A DNA stretch of 64,000 nucleotides from Bartonella massiliensis. GTDB taxonomy: Bacteria; Pseudomonadota; Alphaproteobacteria; Rhizobiales; Rhizobiaceae. The translations under genes were made by a program, and so were the position numbers. Where the stretch lies: positions 1 to 64,000 of the forward strand of contig NZ_CABFVS010000013.1 of assembly GCF_902150025.1 (NCBI RefSeq), in the 5' to 3' direction. The notes under the pieces were generated by a model, which saw only the letters and a program-made list of their open reading frames with translations, was not told the origin of the DNA and did not search any database. This document shows, piece by piece, positions 18,086 to 29,460 of the stretch (within the stretch, counting starts at the first letter, position 1; every line of letters starts with the position of its first letter).

Positions 18086-19645
18086 CACAGCAATCTGTTG
18101 TTTGTCAGCAGAAAGAGGAGGTGGTGATGCTGAAGGAGATACCACATGATTCTGACTTTCTTGAGAAGACGACACCAAAACATTAGAGACATTTTGTGCT
18201 TCTCTTAAATGACGTGGAGGCCGTGGCTTGGGCTCCTCTTTTTTAGTCGATTTACGAGAACCGTTATTTTTCCTTCCAGAAAGAGCGCCTTGATTAGACA
18301 ATGCAACAGGAACCTTTATTTTCTTGTTTACACATTCTATTGCAGTAGTATTAGAATGTTCTGTACCTCCAGAGGATCGGCTTAAATACCAAGTGGTAGA
18401 ATAACCACTCGAACTAGCACATCTTTTTTTCTTCAGCAATTGATACTGATAGGCTCCACCATCAACAGCTGTAATGTTTTTCCCCAAAAGATCTTCCAGA
18501 GTAAAATTAGCGCCTTCATCTTGGCTTCTATCGGTAATTAATGGAATCTCAGTAACAAAACTATTCCTTTGTGAGAGAGAACCAGTAATTTCACGACCAG
18601 AATCAGAAACGCTTATTTTGTGATTACCTGTACCTTCATCAATCGATAAATAATCGCTATTATGACTTCCCGTAGCATTAATATTAAATCGAAAATGTAA
18701 ATTTCCTGAAAGCTTTTCAACATGAAGTGAAATATGTCGTGGGTCATACGGAGTAAAAGTAAAAATAATAGTTCCATTATTCCCCCCTAAATCTTCAATT
18801 TTAATCTGTGGTTTTTCTCCTATATTTCGCTCACCTACCTCAAATATTGTTTCCGCAGCTCTTCCTTGTATAGGAGTATTTTTCTTAGTCGTGTGATTTG
18901 TCCTATCACTAGCAAATAAATAAAGTTCTCCGTTACCATTGACCCTTACTTCTCCAACAACCTCTTTCACACCAACATGTAGCCATGACCTAGCAGAATC
19001 CGTAATTGTTAAACTATCCACAAAACCTCCAGGATAGACAACTTGAATAGCCTGATCCTTCAAGGTAGTATTTAAAGACTCTCCTCCCGCTAAGACATGC
19101 TGCCTGCCATTTTTAGAAATTTTAGCCTCCATTGACGTCCCCCCCTCTTTTCTTTGTCCCATATAAAGATTTTGTTCTCCGTTATTTCCCACTTTCGTCT
19201 TCCAAGCGGTTGCTCCATCATATATATTCTGCTGTCCTATGGCTCCCTCTCCTCCAGAAACTGTGGTATCAGATGCACTGCTTTTTCTCTCCACATTTGT
19301 AAGATCAAGACCTTTTTCTTCATGAATAAACTGCTGACCTCCCAAAATTTTGGCATTCAGCGCACTTCCTGCACGTGTAACTATTTGCATCCCTCCTTTG
19401 TTAATAGTGGATCCTATAGAAGTTGCTCCATTCTCAACAAGTTCAACACCACCACCTTCAATTTTAATATTAGTACTAAGAAGCGCATTTGTAATCAGTA
19501 CTGAACCTTTTGGGACCTTCATCCCATTCGTCACCCCTGATATACTTTTTAGCTCTTCACTCTTTTTCTCAACTGCATTTGTAAATTGCACGAGACAACT
19601 ACTGATCATCAATACTGAAAAACTTAACTTGTATTTATATCGCAT
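17069..19645 (-). CDS. AIDA-like autotransporter (type Va secretion)
   Basis: A surface-exposed, self-secreted protein. I choose ATG 19645 (MRYKYKLSFSVLMISS), with GGAG about 8 bases upstream and the same spacing as the 28901 paralogue. 858 residues: signal peptide 1-26; AIDA-type short repeats to about 280 (GGQQ.., GENGEQNLYMG.., GG.VDSLTI); a pertactin-like rod with LSGNLHFRFN and GNHKISVSDSGREI; a Lys/Pro/Ser-rich linker at about 450-560; a 12-strand beta-barrel over the last 270 residues ending VRYSF. The architecture resembles the inducible Bartonella autotransporters. The barrel is almost identical to that of the third locus, while the passenger is different. Likely role: adhesion or immune evasion. 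Confidence 0.85.
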   Translation of the reverse strand: MRYKYKLSFSVLMISSCLVQFTNAVEKKSEELKSISGVTNGMKVPKGSVLITNALLSTNIKIEGGGVELVENGATSIGSTINKGGMQIVTRAGSALNAKILGGQQFIHEEKGLDLTNVERKSSASDTTVSGGEGAIGQQNIYDGATAWKTKVGNNGEQNLYMGQRKEGGTSMEAKISKNGRQHVLAGGESLNTTLKDQAIQVVYPGGFVDSLTITDSARSWLHVGVKEVVGEVRVNGNGELYLFASDRTNHTTKKNTPIQGRAAETIFEVGERNIGEKPQIKIEDLGGNNGTIIFTFTPYDPRHISLHVEKLSGNLHFRFNINATGSHNSDYLSIDEGTGNHKISVSDSGREITGSLSQRNSFVTEIPLITDRSQDEGANFTLEDLLGKNITAVDGGAYQYQLLKKKRCASSSGYSTTWYLSRSSGGTEHSNTTAIECVNKKIKVPVALSNQGALSGRKNNGSRKSTKKEEPKPRPPRHLREAQNVSNVLVSSSQESQNHVVSPSASPPPLSADKQQIAVSVSSQSLVDQMILRPAHKEQPSSQLSETLSVFQLLTTPSTDAVLSMSVAPAMVFHNEMQIVRAGRGILDQSKKNTALWTYAIKTKESIATEHIDFKLDQTGIVLGINGLSEWANRAFYIGGFGSYDHARIVHARGGTSGINSYGIGAYVTYLDYSGWYLDSVLKYNHYQNTLKAVSTNGLGIEGTYTQWAVGTSFEAGYRIQTSKNSWLQPYGQFTWLQVEGKEIKLSNDMIGNMRPFTSLRSEVGLSLGYEFGSRMASSSQAYITAAWLRENKDDNQTLINEQHPFSTDLSGNAGKLGIGLSSFVSEKLKLYGEAHYVKGRKTKQSLQGIIGVRYSF

Positions 19646-19884
19646 TATCCACACTCCACCTCAATTATTTAGAAAAATATCCCGCAACTACGTGGGTAGC
19701 TCATTTTAGATTGTATCATAATGTGTTTTATTTATGTCTAAATACAATTTTTTAGTGTATTTTTTAATTTAAACAATTTTAAATTGCAATCATTTGAACC
19801 ACTAAAAAGTGCTAACTGAAAGCAAAAAAATGAATAAACTTCAAAATGTTATTTATGTTCAAGGAATAGTTTACATCTTTGTAT
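19646..19884. other. Upstream region of the first autotransporter
   Basis: An extremely AT-rich stretch likely to carry the promoter. No further structure was identified. The integrase relic begins immediately beyond it. Confidence 0.4.
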
Positions 19885-20185
19885 CTGCAATTATGGATGA
19901 AAAAATGCTCATGCCCTTAATGAGGACACACCCTTCACGTAAAATAAAACATTCCAAACGGAATATAATTGCGTTACTCACTCATCGCTTGTTTTTAAGA
20001 GACATCTCTCAATACGCTCCAAGCCCATTTCCCAACATCAACTATGACTGCTATAATAGTAATCCCATTGCATACCACACATCTTTACACGCATGACAAA
20101 AGCAAGCCAACATCATCAAACACTTTGTCAGCCCTAAATATTGCTAAAACCCTTAGCACTTGTGGTGATTTATGAGAGGCTTTGT
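19885..20185 (-). pseudogene. Phage integrase N-terminal relic, third fragment
   Basis: On the minus strand the fragment preserves EMGLERIERCLLKTSDE before a stop, and upstream of it a W..YYSSHS block matching the W..RY..HG segment of the relic at 1080-1325, with stops and an extra segment between. It corresponds to the same integrase N-terminus but is more decayed. It continues directly into the dispersed repeat at 20186. Confidence 0.55.
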
Positions 20186-20352
20186 AAGTGCTTTCTTGTA
20201 TAATTTTTACTCCACACAGCTCTCATAACTTGTGATGTGCAAGAAAATGGTTTTGATTGATTCAAGATAAACAGATTTGAAATGGAGAAGCTTACGGTAT
20301 TCGGGTCTTTAATTCAATATGCATAACGCTAGATTATTATTATAAATCAATG
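20186..20352. repeat. Dispersed repeat copy 3
   Basis: It matches the 1326-1492 repeat: GGTTTTGATTGATTCAAGAT, GAAATGGAGAAGCTTACGGTATT, and an ATTATTATTATAAATCAATG tail. It has the same orientation relative to its integrase relic as the other copies. It lies between two autotransporter genes; the remaining bases up to 20543 hold nothing recognised. Confidence 0.65.
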
Positions 20353-20543
20353 TACTATCTTCAGCATACAAAACAATGTACACTCTTGATAAATTAATGT
20401 CTTGCCTTTAAATAGAGAGTATAAAGACATCTTTACTGTTTCAAGAAGGTCTCTATACTTTCTAGAAAATATAGCAATGCATTATCTGCTTAAGCTTGCA
20501 AAGCGATGATATTTGTAAAATTAATCAGTTGTGTAAAGGTGTT

Positions 20544-23108
20544 TTAGAAACTATAGCGTAATCCTATAATACCTTGAAGAGCATTTTTAATCTTACGTCC
20601 TTTTAGATAATGTGCTTCCGCATAAAGTGTTAATTTATCATTAACCGAACTGTTTAAACCAATTCCCAGTTTACCCGCACTACCCGATAAGTCTGTGATA
20701 AATTTATGCTGGTTATTAATTGTCACATCGTTATTATTTACATTCTCACGCAACCAAGCAGCCATAATATAAGCTGTTAATGATGTTTCTGAATTCACAA
20801 AGAATTCATGTCCTGCTGTTAATCCAACTTCACTGCGGAATGAAGTCGACGGACTTAAATCACCCATCATTCCATTGGAAAGTTTTATTTTTTTACCTTC
20901 AACCTGTAGACCTGTTAGCTTGATATAGGGCTGCATCCAAGTATTTTGCGCAGGTTCAAAATAACAACCAATCTCAAACGATCCACCGATTGCCCACTGA
21001 TTATAATGACTTTGAATTGCTAAACCATTTGTTGAGATAGCTTTCAAATTATCTCGATAATAATTATATTTCAAAACACCATCCATATACCATCCGCGAT
21101 GATCAAAATAAGTTGCATACGTTCCAATGCTATAAGAACTCAGATTACTATTTCCCCCTCGTGCATGTGAAACACGTGCTTGATCATAACTACCGAAACC
21201 ACCAATATATAACGCTCCATGTCTTAATTCACTCAACTGATCAGCCCCAACAACTAAACCTGTCTGCCCAAGCTTAAAGTGTGTATGACCTGTAGCAATG
21301 CGTTCTCTGCTCTTAATGGCATAAGTCCATAGCTCGATATCTTTCCTCTTTCTGTTCCAGATTTTCCTACCATTCCGTACAATTTGCAACTCATTGTTAA
21401 AAACAAGTCCAGAGGCTACGGACAACGTTAATACTGCATCCGTAGAGGGAGTGGTAGATGCTCCATCAGGAAAAAACGGATTTTTGGGATCTGGAATAGA
21501 AGTTTCCGGTCCACTGAGGCGGTCTGCAGATAAAAACCAAACTTTTCCATTTTCATCCTTTCTTTCTTTCAGACCATACATATACGTTCCACCATCAATG
21601 GCGTTAATGTTTTCGCCCTTAAGATCTGTCAACGCAAAGTGTGCTCCACCACTTTGATCCGTAATTAAATCACGCTTATTTGAAAAAGGATCCGTAATTT
21701 CAACGCCAGAATCAGCAACACTTATTGTATGATTTCCAGCCCCTTGCTCAATCAAGAGATAGTCACCACGGTTTTGAGCAATGGTGGTATTGAATGCGAA
21801 ATGTAAACTTCCTGAAAGATTATTCACATGAAGTTGAGAATAATAAGGATCAGAACCCGTAAATGCAAAAATAACACTTCCCTCACCACTTAATTTTTGT
21901 ATCAAAGAGCTTTTTCCATCAAACTCATCCGTAAGTGCGTACACTTTTGTATCTTTTCCATTGAGAAGAATATCTTCTACTGTCGTACGCTGTTGATCAT
22001 CCCCCGCATAAAGATGAAGCTGTCCAGAATGATTGACCTGTGTCTTGCCTTCTAATGTCGCTCCAGCATATACCCATGATTTTGTTTCATCATTCATTGT
22101 TAGATTTTTTACAGATCCGTCAGTATATATTTCCTGAACAGCATTCTCATTTAAAGTAACTCCAATAGCTTGACCGCCTTTTAAAATACGCTGTTTGCCA
22201 CCAGCAAAAACCTCTGTGTCAAATGCAAAACCATCATTTTTTGTATTTTGAGTTTTTTTTCCAATCTCTTGGACGCCCCCTCGCATAACTTTTGTATTCC
22301 AAACTTTTCCCCCATCATACACTTTTTGTTGACCTAGTGTTTTATCTTGACCATAAATGACCGTATGAGAAGCGCTACTCCCTTTAACTTCTCCTCCAAC
22401 ATCCCCCTCCCCAAAAACAAGCTGCTCCCCACCATAAATTTTAGTTCCCTCGACTTTTCCTCCATTTCCAACACTTTGTTGTCCGCCTTCTTTAACGACA
22501 GCATTTTTTGAAAAGCCTTGTTTTCCCTTTAAAGCCTGAACATTTTCAATTCCACCATGTTCAATTTTACTATTCTCACTAAGACCTCCTGCATAAACAT
22601 AAAGTTCTGCACCATTCTTTACCGTGTTATCGATAGACCGACCTGGACTATCAATCTCGCCATCATTTGAAATGTAAGCTTTACCTTCATGATCAAGGAC
22701 ATAATTTTCGAGCAGTGCCCCATCTTTAATGAAGATAAGTTCTGGTTTTTTAAGAAACGCAGTCTTTTGTTCTTGTTCCTTATATCCAATATTGTCATAA
22801 TGATTGCTGTCAAGCTCCTGTTGACTCGTAAACACTCTAGCGCCCTTAACAAGAGTGAAATCGATAGGCTCTTTAAAGAAGTCTACTTCATTGTTCGCTC
22901 TTACAATGACATCATTCGATGCTCCAAATATGCATCTTCCTGTTTTCATATCCCCATTATATTGAGCCTGAAATACTTGGTTATTTTCATAACTTGAAGA
23001 TTGACAAAAAAGAGGTATCCTTCCCTCATTTGCAGCAGCAGTTTGCACAAAACAGCTGCTCAACATGAGTACCCAAAAATTTCGTTTCCATTTATATTGT
23101 AGAGCCAT
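20544..23108 (-). CDS. AIDA-like autotransporter (divergent barrel)
   Basis: An 854-residue type Va autotransporter. Signal peptide 1-27 (SSCFVQTAAANEG). An extra N-terminal segment of about 100 residues precedes AIDA-like repeats (about 140-340: GGLSENSKIEHGGIENVQA, GGQQSVGNGGKVEGTKIYGG). The pertactin-like rod with LSGSLHFAFN and GNHTISVADSGVEI follows, then a very short linker and a beta-barrel ending LRYSF. Unlike its two neighbours it lacks the long Ser/Pro-rich linker, and its barrel is clearly diverged from theirs (conserved blocks such as YIGGFGSYD and SGSAGKLGIGL remain). A purine-rich AAGGGGGAGG precedes the start. The frame is intact, so it is probably functional. Confidence 0.85.
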   Translation of the reverse strand: MALQYKWKRNFWVLMLSSCFVQTAAANEGRIPLFCQSSSYENNQVFQAQYNGDMKTGRCIFGASNDVIVRANNEVDFFKEPIDFTLVKGARVFTSQQELDSNHYDNIGYKEQEQKTAFLKKPELIFIKDGALLENYVLDHEGKAYISNDGEIDSPGRSIDNTVKNGAELYVYAGGLSENSKIEHGGIENVQALKGKQGFSKNAVVKEGGQQSVGNGGKVEGTKIYGGEQLVFGEGDVGGEVKGSSASHTVIYGQDKTLGQQKVYDGGKVWNTKVMRGGVQEIGKKTQNTKNDGFAFDTEVFAGGKQRILKGGQAIGVTLNENAVQEIYTDGSVKNLTMNDETKSWVYAGATLEGKTQVNHSGQLHLYAGDDQQRTTVEDILLNGKDTKVYALTDEFDGKSSLIQKLSGEGSVIFAFTGSDPYYSQLHVNNLSGSLHFAFNTTIAQNRGDYLLIEQGAGNHTISVADSGVEITDPFSNKRDLITDQSGGAHFALTDLKGENINAIDGGTYMYGLKERKDENGKVWFLSADRLSGPETSIPDPKNPFFPDGASTTPSTDAVLTLSVASGLVFNNELQIVRNGRKIWNRKRKDIELWTYAIKSRERIATGHTHFKLGQTGLVVGADQLSELRHGALYIGGFGSYDQARVSHARGGNSNLSSYSIGTYATYFDHRGWYMDGVLKYNYYRDNLKAISTNGLAIQSHYNQWAIGGSFEIGCYFEPAQNTWMQPYIKLTGLQVEGKKIKLSNGMMGDLSPSTSFRSEVGLTAGHEFFVNSETSLTAYIMAAWLRENVNNNDVTINNQHKFITDLSGSAGKLGIGLNSSVNDKLTLYAEAHYLKGRKIKNALQGIIGLRYSF

Positions 23109-23450
23109 ATCCTCCCCCTTTCACGTCTTGCCTAGACAACAAACGTAATTAGCTCTACAAAATATATTTTCAATCTTAAATTGTAATAATTCTTCTTAGA
23201 AGCCCCATCACCTCACTCAAAAAACACTCTTTGCAATCTTTTAGATGCTTTTTGGTTGAGAATATAAGGGCATTGTTATCGTGTTCCTTTAGCACGCCTT
23301 TCAAGATTTCTTATCAAAGAAAAAAGCAATATATCATAGAGTATATAAGGCTATACGCCTTATCATAAAAAGTGAATCTGCATGCTATAAAATATTTTCT
23401 GACACTTCATTAAAGGCTTTTAAAAACAATCATACATTTAAAGATAACGA
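23109..23450. other. Intergenic region between autotransporter loci
   Basis: About 340 AT-rich bases, with no gene, repeat copy or strong hairpin recognised; presumably the promoter region of the downstream minus-strand autotransporter. Confidence 0.4.
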
Positions 23451-24480
23451 AAAAATAACCATATCGTTAAAAACTATAGCGCACCCCTATAATGCCCTGA
23501 AGGGATTGTTTTGTTTTACGCCCTTTAACATAATGGGCCTCACCATATAATTTCAACTTCTCACTCACAAAACTGCTTAAACCTATGCCTAATTTACTCG
23601 CATTGCCTGACAAGTCCGTGCTAAATGGATGTTGTTCATTAATCAATGTCTGATTATCGTCTTTATTCTCACGCAACCATGCTGCTGTAATATATGCCTG
23701 TGATGAAGAAGCCATACGAGAGCCAAATTCATACCCTAAAGATAAGCCAACCTCACTGCGTAATGAAGTGAAGGGACGCATGTTACCGATCATGTCATTC
23801 GATAACTTGATTTCTTTGCCCTCAACTTGCAACCATGTAAATTGTCCATAAGGCTGCAACCAACTGTTCTTGGATGTCTGAATCCGATAACCGGCTTCAA
23901 AGGAGGCTCCTACTGCCCATTGCGTATAGGTTCCTTCAATCCCTAAACCATTCGTTGAAACCGCCTTTAGAGTATTCTGATAATGATTATATTTTAAAAC
24001 ACTATCAAGATACCATCCACTATAGTCCAAATAAGTGACATAAGCGCCAATACCATAACTATTAATACCGCTGGTTCCCCCCCGTGCATGCACAATGCGT
24101 GCGTGGTCATAACTGCCAAAACCACCTATATAAAACGCTCTATTTGCCCATTCGCTTAAGCCATTGATTCCTAAAACGATACCGGTCTGATCGAGCTTAA
24201 AGTCTATATGCTCTGTTGCAATACTCTCTTTCGTTTTAATTGCATAGGTCCATAAAGCCGTATTCTTTTTACTTTGATCTAAAATTCCTCTTCCCGCACG
24301 CACAATTTGCATTTCATTGTGAAACACCATTGCTGGAGCGACAGACATGGACAATACCGCATCTGTAGAAGGCGTGGTTAAAAGTTGAGAAACTGAAAGC
24401 ATCTCACTTAATTGTGGAGAAGCTTGCTCTTTATGCGCTGGTCGCAAAATCATTTGATCGGCTAAAGATTGGGAAGATGT
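23451..24480. repeat. Barrel-encoding repeat, copy B (near-identical to 17053-18085)
   Basis: The partner of copy A. Identity starts just 3' of the stop codon (AAAAAATAACCATATCG in both) and runs through the barrel into the linker near the SQSLADQMILRPAHKEQ segment. Protein differences in the barrel are few, for example Ala for Thr in AVG(T/A)SFEAG and Ser for Gly in SGNA(G/S)KLG. Confidence 0.85.
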
Positions 24481-27400
24481 TGAAACAATTGAAGAAACAG
24501 AAGCTGGAGATTGTTGACTCAAGTTGCGGGAGTTTTCTCTTCGATGTGGTAACTTAATCGCATGCTCTTGTGTCTTTGTAAGCGTTGAAACAGGAGAAAC
24601 CGATTGATTTTGACTTAAGTGTCGTGCAGATCTTCTTCTACTGCATGGCAGACCATTGAGAAATGAAAAGTTATCAATAAAGACTGCAGATAAATACCAA
24701 ACTTTTTCATCCCCATCCTCACCAACTCTTTGTTTTAAAGCATACGTGTAAGTTCCACCATCAGCAATTTGAATTTTTGCACCAGAAAAACTTTGTAAAG
24801 TAAAAGATGCACCGCCACTTTGATCCACAATTAAATCAAGTTCTATTGAAGTAGGATCAACAATTTCAATATCAGAATCAGCCACACGTATTGTGTGAGA
24901 ACCACCACCATTATTGATAAAAAGATAATCCCCCTTTCCTTCTGCAAGGCTAACATTAAAATCGAAATGGAGTCTCCCCGAAAGGTCATCCACATAAAGC
25001 CGAGAATAATATAAATCATCCTCAGTAGAGGTAAAAGTGACTTGTCCTACACCACTTAACTTCTGAATCTGTGTTCTTTTGTCGTCAAACTCACTCGCAA
25101 CAAAGTATAATTGAGCATTTTCCCCCTCTAAATGGACATCTTCTACTGTGGTATGATGTTGATCATCTCCAGCATCAAGATGGAGTTGCCCTAAATCATG
25201 AATTTTTATTTCTCCTTCTAACAGCGCACCAGCAGAAACCCATGAATGCGCATCACCTTCAATCATTAGATTTTTTACAATGCTACCAGCATGAACTTCT
25301 TGAATACCACCAGCACGTAAAATTACTGTATCCGCCGTTCCCTCTGCGAATACTCGCTGAACATCACCTGCAAAAACCTCAGTATTCACGGCTAAACCAC
25401 CGGCTTTTTCTGCAAAGTTATCGTCATCAGGAAACCATTTAGCAAGAGTTTGTATTCCCCCACTCATCACTTTTGTTCCCACTACCATTCCATCATCATA
25501 GACATTCTGCTGTCCCGGTGTATCCCCCTGACTATAAAGTGTCGTATCATAAGCACTGCTTCCAACAATCCCCCCGTTTTCGTAACTATCTCCCCAAACA
25601 AGCTGATTACCACCGTAGATTTTAGCTTGCAATACTGTCCCTCCTCCTTCTACCTTTTGTTGCCCGCCCTCGTAAATAATCGTAGGCTCTGAGATTCCCT
25701 GTTCCCCTATAATCTCTGAATCACCATGCTCAATTGTCGTATTCTTACTGAAACCACCCGCTTCAACATAAAGTGTTCCAGATCCCTCAACCGTCGCGTT
25801 AATAGACTGTTTAAGAGCGCCTCCATCACCAGAAATATAAATGGTGCGATCATCACCAAGCAAAAAGCTTTGTAAAATGCCTTCTCCCTCACGAATACTA
25901 AAATTAATGACATCAGAATATGGATAAAAATTAATACCAACATCTTTTGATGGTGTGATATTTTCTTCCTTTTCCGGAGTTTCCTCTATAGGTAATTCCA
26001 TATGAGATGAAGAATCTAAAGAAGTAGAAGTTATTTCTAACGGTACCAAAGACCAAATTTTTCTACCGTTATGATCTTTTATCTTTAGAGCATATATGTA
26101 GGCTCCACCATCAACTGTACTCGTCTTTTCACCAGAAAAATCTGTCAGCGTAAAATAGGCATTTCCGCTTTGTTCATGAATGAAATCAAGCTCTAAAACT
26201 AAGTTCTAGTTTTGTAAAGAAGAATTGGTCATTTCAACACCAGAATCAATCACGCTTATGGTGTGATGTCCTTCCCCCTTTTTTATAAGGAGATAATCAC
26301 CGCGCTGCTCCTCAAAATTGGTATTCAGTCTAAAATGTAAATTCCCTGAAAGATTACCGATCTCAAGTTTAGAATAATGTGGATTAAATACGGTAGAAGT
26401 AAAAATAACACGACCATTCCCGCTTAAATTCTCAATCAAAGAACTTTCGCCATCCATTGTAGAAGCAATAGCGTACAATTTTGTATCTTTGCCATTTAAA
26501 ATAATTTTTTCGACTTCAGTACGAGATTGATCAGCACCAGCATAAAGATAAATTCGTCCAGAATCATGAATCATGGTGCTTCCTTCTAATGTTGCACCAG
26601 AATGTAACCATGACTGTGCTTGATCCTTAATGGTTAAATCTTTTACATACCCTCCTAAATCTATTTTCTGGAAAGCAGTCCCTTGTAAAAGAACCCCACG
26701 AGCTATTCCCCCGCTAAAACGTGTTGCTCTCCACCAGAAAAGACCTCTGTATTAAATGCAAAACTTCTATAATCGTCTATATCCCCTTCTACATAAAGAT
26801 TTTGTACCCCTCCTTCCATAATTTTTGTACGAAAAGCCTCTCCATCATCGTACACATTCTGATATCCTCGCACGCCATTTTCACCAGAAATGACGGTGTC
26901 ATAGGCACTGCTCTTCACCTTCTCACCTTTGATATCAGACTTTCCTGAAACAAACTGCTCACCACCGAAAATTTGTGTATCTTCCGCTTTGCCCTCATTT
27001 TCAATTCTTTGTTGTCCCCCTTTATGAACAATACTATCTTGTGAAATTCCTTGTGTTTTAATAAGCTCAATACCGCCATTTTCAATTTTGGTATACAAGC
27101 TAAAACCACCGCTATAAACGAAGAGCTTTCCACCATTTTTAACTGTATTACGAATTGAAGTTTCTCCATTACTATCAACTTTCTCACCGCTACTGTTAAC
27201 GCTAGAATCTGCAATCGTAACAATCATTCCCTTTTCGATTGTGTGTTCTGCGAGATCACTCGATAATGAAGCCATAGCAGATGGTTGCAAATTAAAGTCA
27301 GAAAATAAGGAGGGACTTGTCTTATCAGCGGCATAATTCGCATCTAAATACCAAATTTTACCGGTATCCTTATTATTTCTGTGTTTCAAACGATACCTAT

Positions 27401-28901
27401 AGGTTCCTGCATCAATCGTTTCGATTTTTTCACCAAAAGTATTTGTCAGAGTAAAATGAGCCTTTCCACTATGATCAGAAATTAATTTTAGCTTTTTGTG
27501 AAAAGAATTTGTCATTTCACGCCCTGAATCCATCACACTGATTGTATGATATCCAGAACTCCTTTCTTTAATGACAAGATAATCACTAAGGTGCTTGGCA
27601 AAGTTGACATTAAAATCAAAATGTAAAAAACCTGAAAGATCATCAAGATTAAGCTGAGAGTAATGCTTATTAGCCCCAGAAGACGTAAAAATAACGCGAC
27701 CATTTCCTTTTAAATTCTGGATATTAACGTGAGTTTTTTTGCCGTTATCTTCAGAAGCAATAATGTATAGTTTGGTATCTTTTCCATTTAAATTAAGATT
27801 TTCTACTTTCGTAACCGCTTCACCATTCCCAGAATAAAGATAAAGGCTGCCAAAATCATGAACATTTGTATCCTTATCTGCTATTGCACCAGCCAACATC
27901 CATGATTGTGCTTGATGATTAATTGTCAAAGTGTCCACATATCCGGTATCATATATTTTCTGAGTAGCTCTATCATATAAAGTAACTTCACCCGCATTCC
28001 CTCCTGCAAATATATTCTGCATCCCATTTTTAAAAAGTTCCGTACTCAGTGCAAAAGCCCCCTCATTGAGAGTAAAATCTTCCTCTTCTATATCGGCTGT
28101 ATCAGCATCTTCTGAGAAACCATTATTAAAATTCTTTTGACTACCAAGATTCTGGACACCACCTTTCATAACCTTTGTGTCAACAGCCATCCCTCCACTA
28201 TAGACATTTTGTATTCCTAGCATTCCATCTGCAGCATGAATCTCTGTATTGTAAGCACTACTCGCCTTATCTTTAATCAACAAACCAGATTTAAGGATCC
28301 CCTGACCAAAAATAGTCTGTTCGCCACCATAGATTTTAGTCCCTTCAGCATTTGCACCACTCTCAATAATTTGTTTACCCCTTTTTTTTACAATGGCATA
28401 TTCTGAAGTGCTCAAGTTTTTGACAAACTCAATCCCATTATGTGTAATTGTCGTATCCCTACTAACACTCGCTTCAATAATATAGAGTTTTCCACCCTTT
28501 CGAACCGTATTATTGATAGAATAGCCTGCATTTTCATAGCTAAAGCTATTTATTTCAGAATCGTCAGAATCACGGTTGGTAATATAAATAGAAGCACCAT
28601 CGCTTATTATTGAATTTGTTAAGACTTCAAAAAACAAGTTCTCTGATTCCTTCCTTTCCTCCTCTGAAGACTTATTTCCTTCTATTGCCTTTTCATGCAC
28701 TATCATTTTTGCCCCCTCTTTTTTTTCTTTTAATCCCCTTACTTTTGATAACAATTTTCTTATCTTTTCTGAATGTTCATTGATACCTACCGGTGTTAAT
28801 AGCTTTTCGTTTGGTGTTGCTACTCCATATGCATTCGGAATCTTGACAAAAAAACTACTGGTCATTAACGCACAAAAACTTAATTTCAATTTTCGTTGCA
28901 T
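23467..28901 (-). pseudogene. Giant three-module autotransporter, split by a frameshift and an amber stop
   Basis: The start region (ATG 28901) encodes a signal peptide and the barrel lies at the 3' end, but three frames are needed to connect them. Frame one (28901-26703) has the signal peptide (MQRKLKLSFCALMTSS) and one and a half passenger modules, ending HVLAGE then TAG. Adding one G to the G5 run at 26708-26712 restores GGIARGV... and reading continues with no stop to 26574 and on to an amber codon at 26206-26208. Beyond it the same frame runs through 26049 to the barrel end at 23467. Repaired length would be about 1810 residues: three tandem AIDA/pertactin modules, a Ser-rich linker and a barrel. 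As sequenced no product has both signal peptide and barrel, so it is a pseudogene or phase-off allele unless bases are wrong. Confidence 0.8.
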
Positions 28902-29460
28902 TATTCACACTCCATAATTCCAAATTTTAATCCCCCTCATTTAGAAAAAAGTGCATAGACCAAAACAACACTCTGTAATGGCTCAACCTCATATTTTTTA
29001 AGATAACAAAGCATTCAATGGTTTAAACTCTGAAAGATCAAATATACACTATGTGTTTTAAAATACATGCACAACCAAAGGATTTGTTTTTAATAAATAC
29101 ACTTAAAAAGTGTTATAATTATATTCATAAAGATTTTTTTGAATATTTTGAAACGCTAAACACTGATCTACGAATAAGATTGATCCTCAATCAATAAAAT
29201 CGGCTTTAAAATTTAAAGAAAACAGCACCGTGAATGAAGACAGCCTTTAATGTCCACATATTTTCATCTTTGACAGCATTTAAAATAGTTTCTTTTTTAA
29301 TAATCTAAAAAACACTTAATTCATGCTCATCAAGCTATAATCATAGTTTGAATATATTAAGAAACGCATAATATCGACTCGACACTGATTTGAATTTTTT
29401 ATAATTATAGTTGGTTAATTCATATTTGATTTGTCATATACTGAAAGGGACATTCTATTC
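28902..29460. other. Divergent intergenic region autotransporter-MFS
   Basis: An AT-rich region that must contain promoters for the minus-strand autotransporter and the plus-strand transporter. The sequence next to the autotransporter start (GGAGTGTGAATAATG) parallels that at 19645. No gene or repeat was found. Confidence 0.45.
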
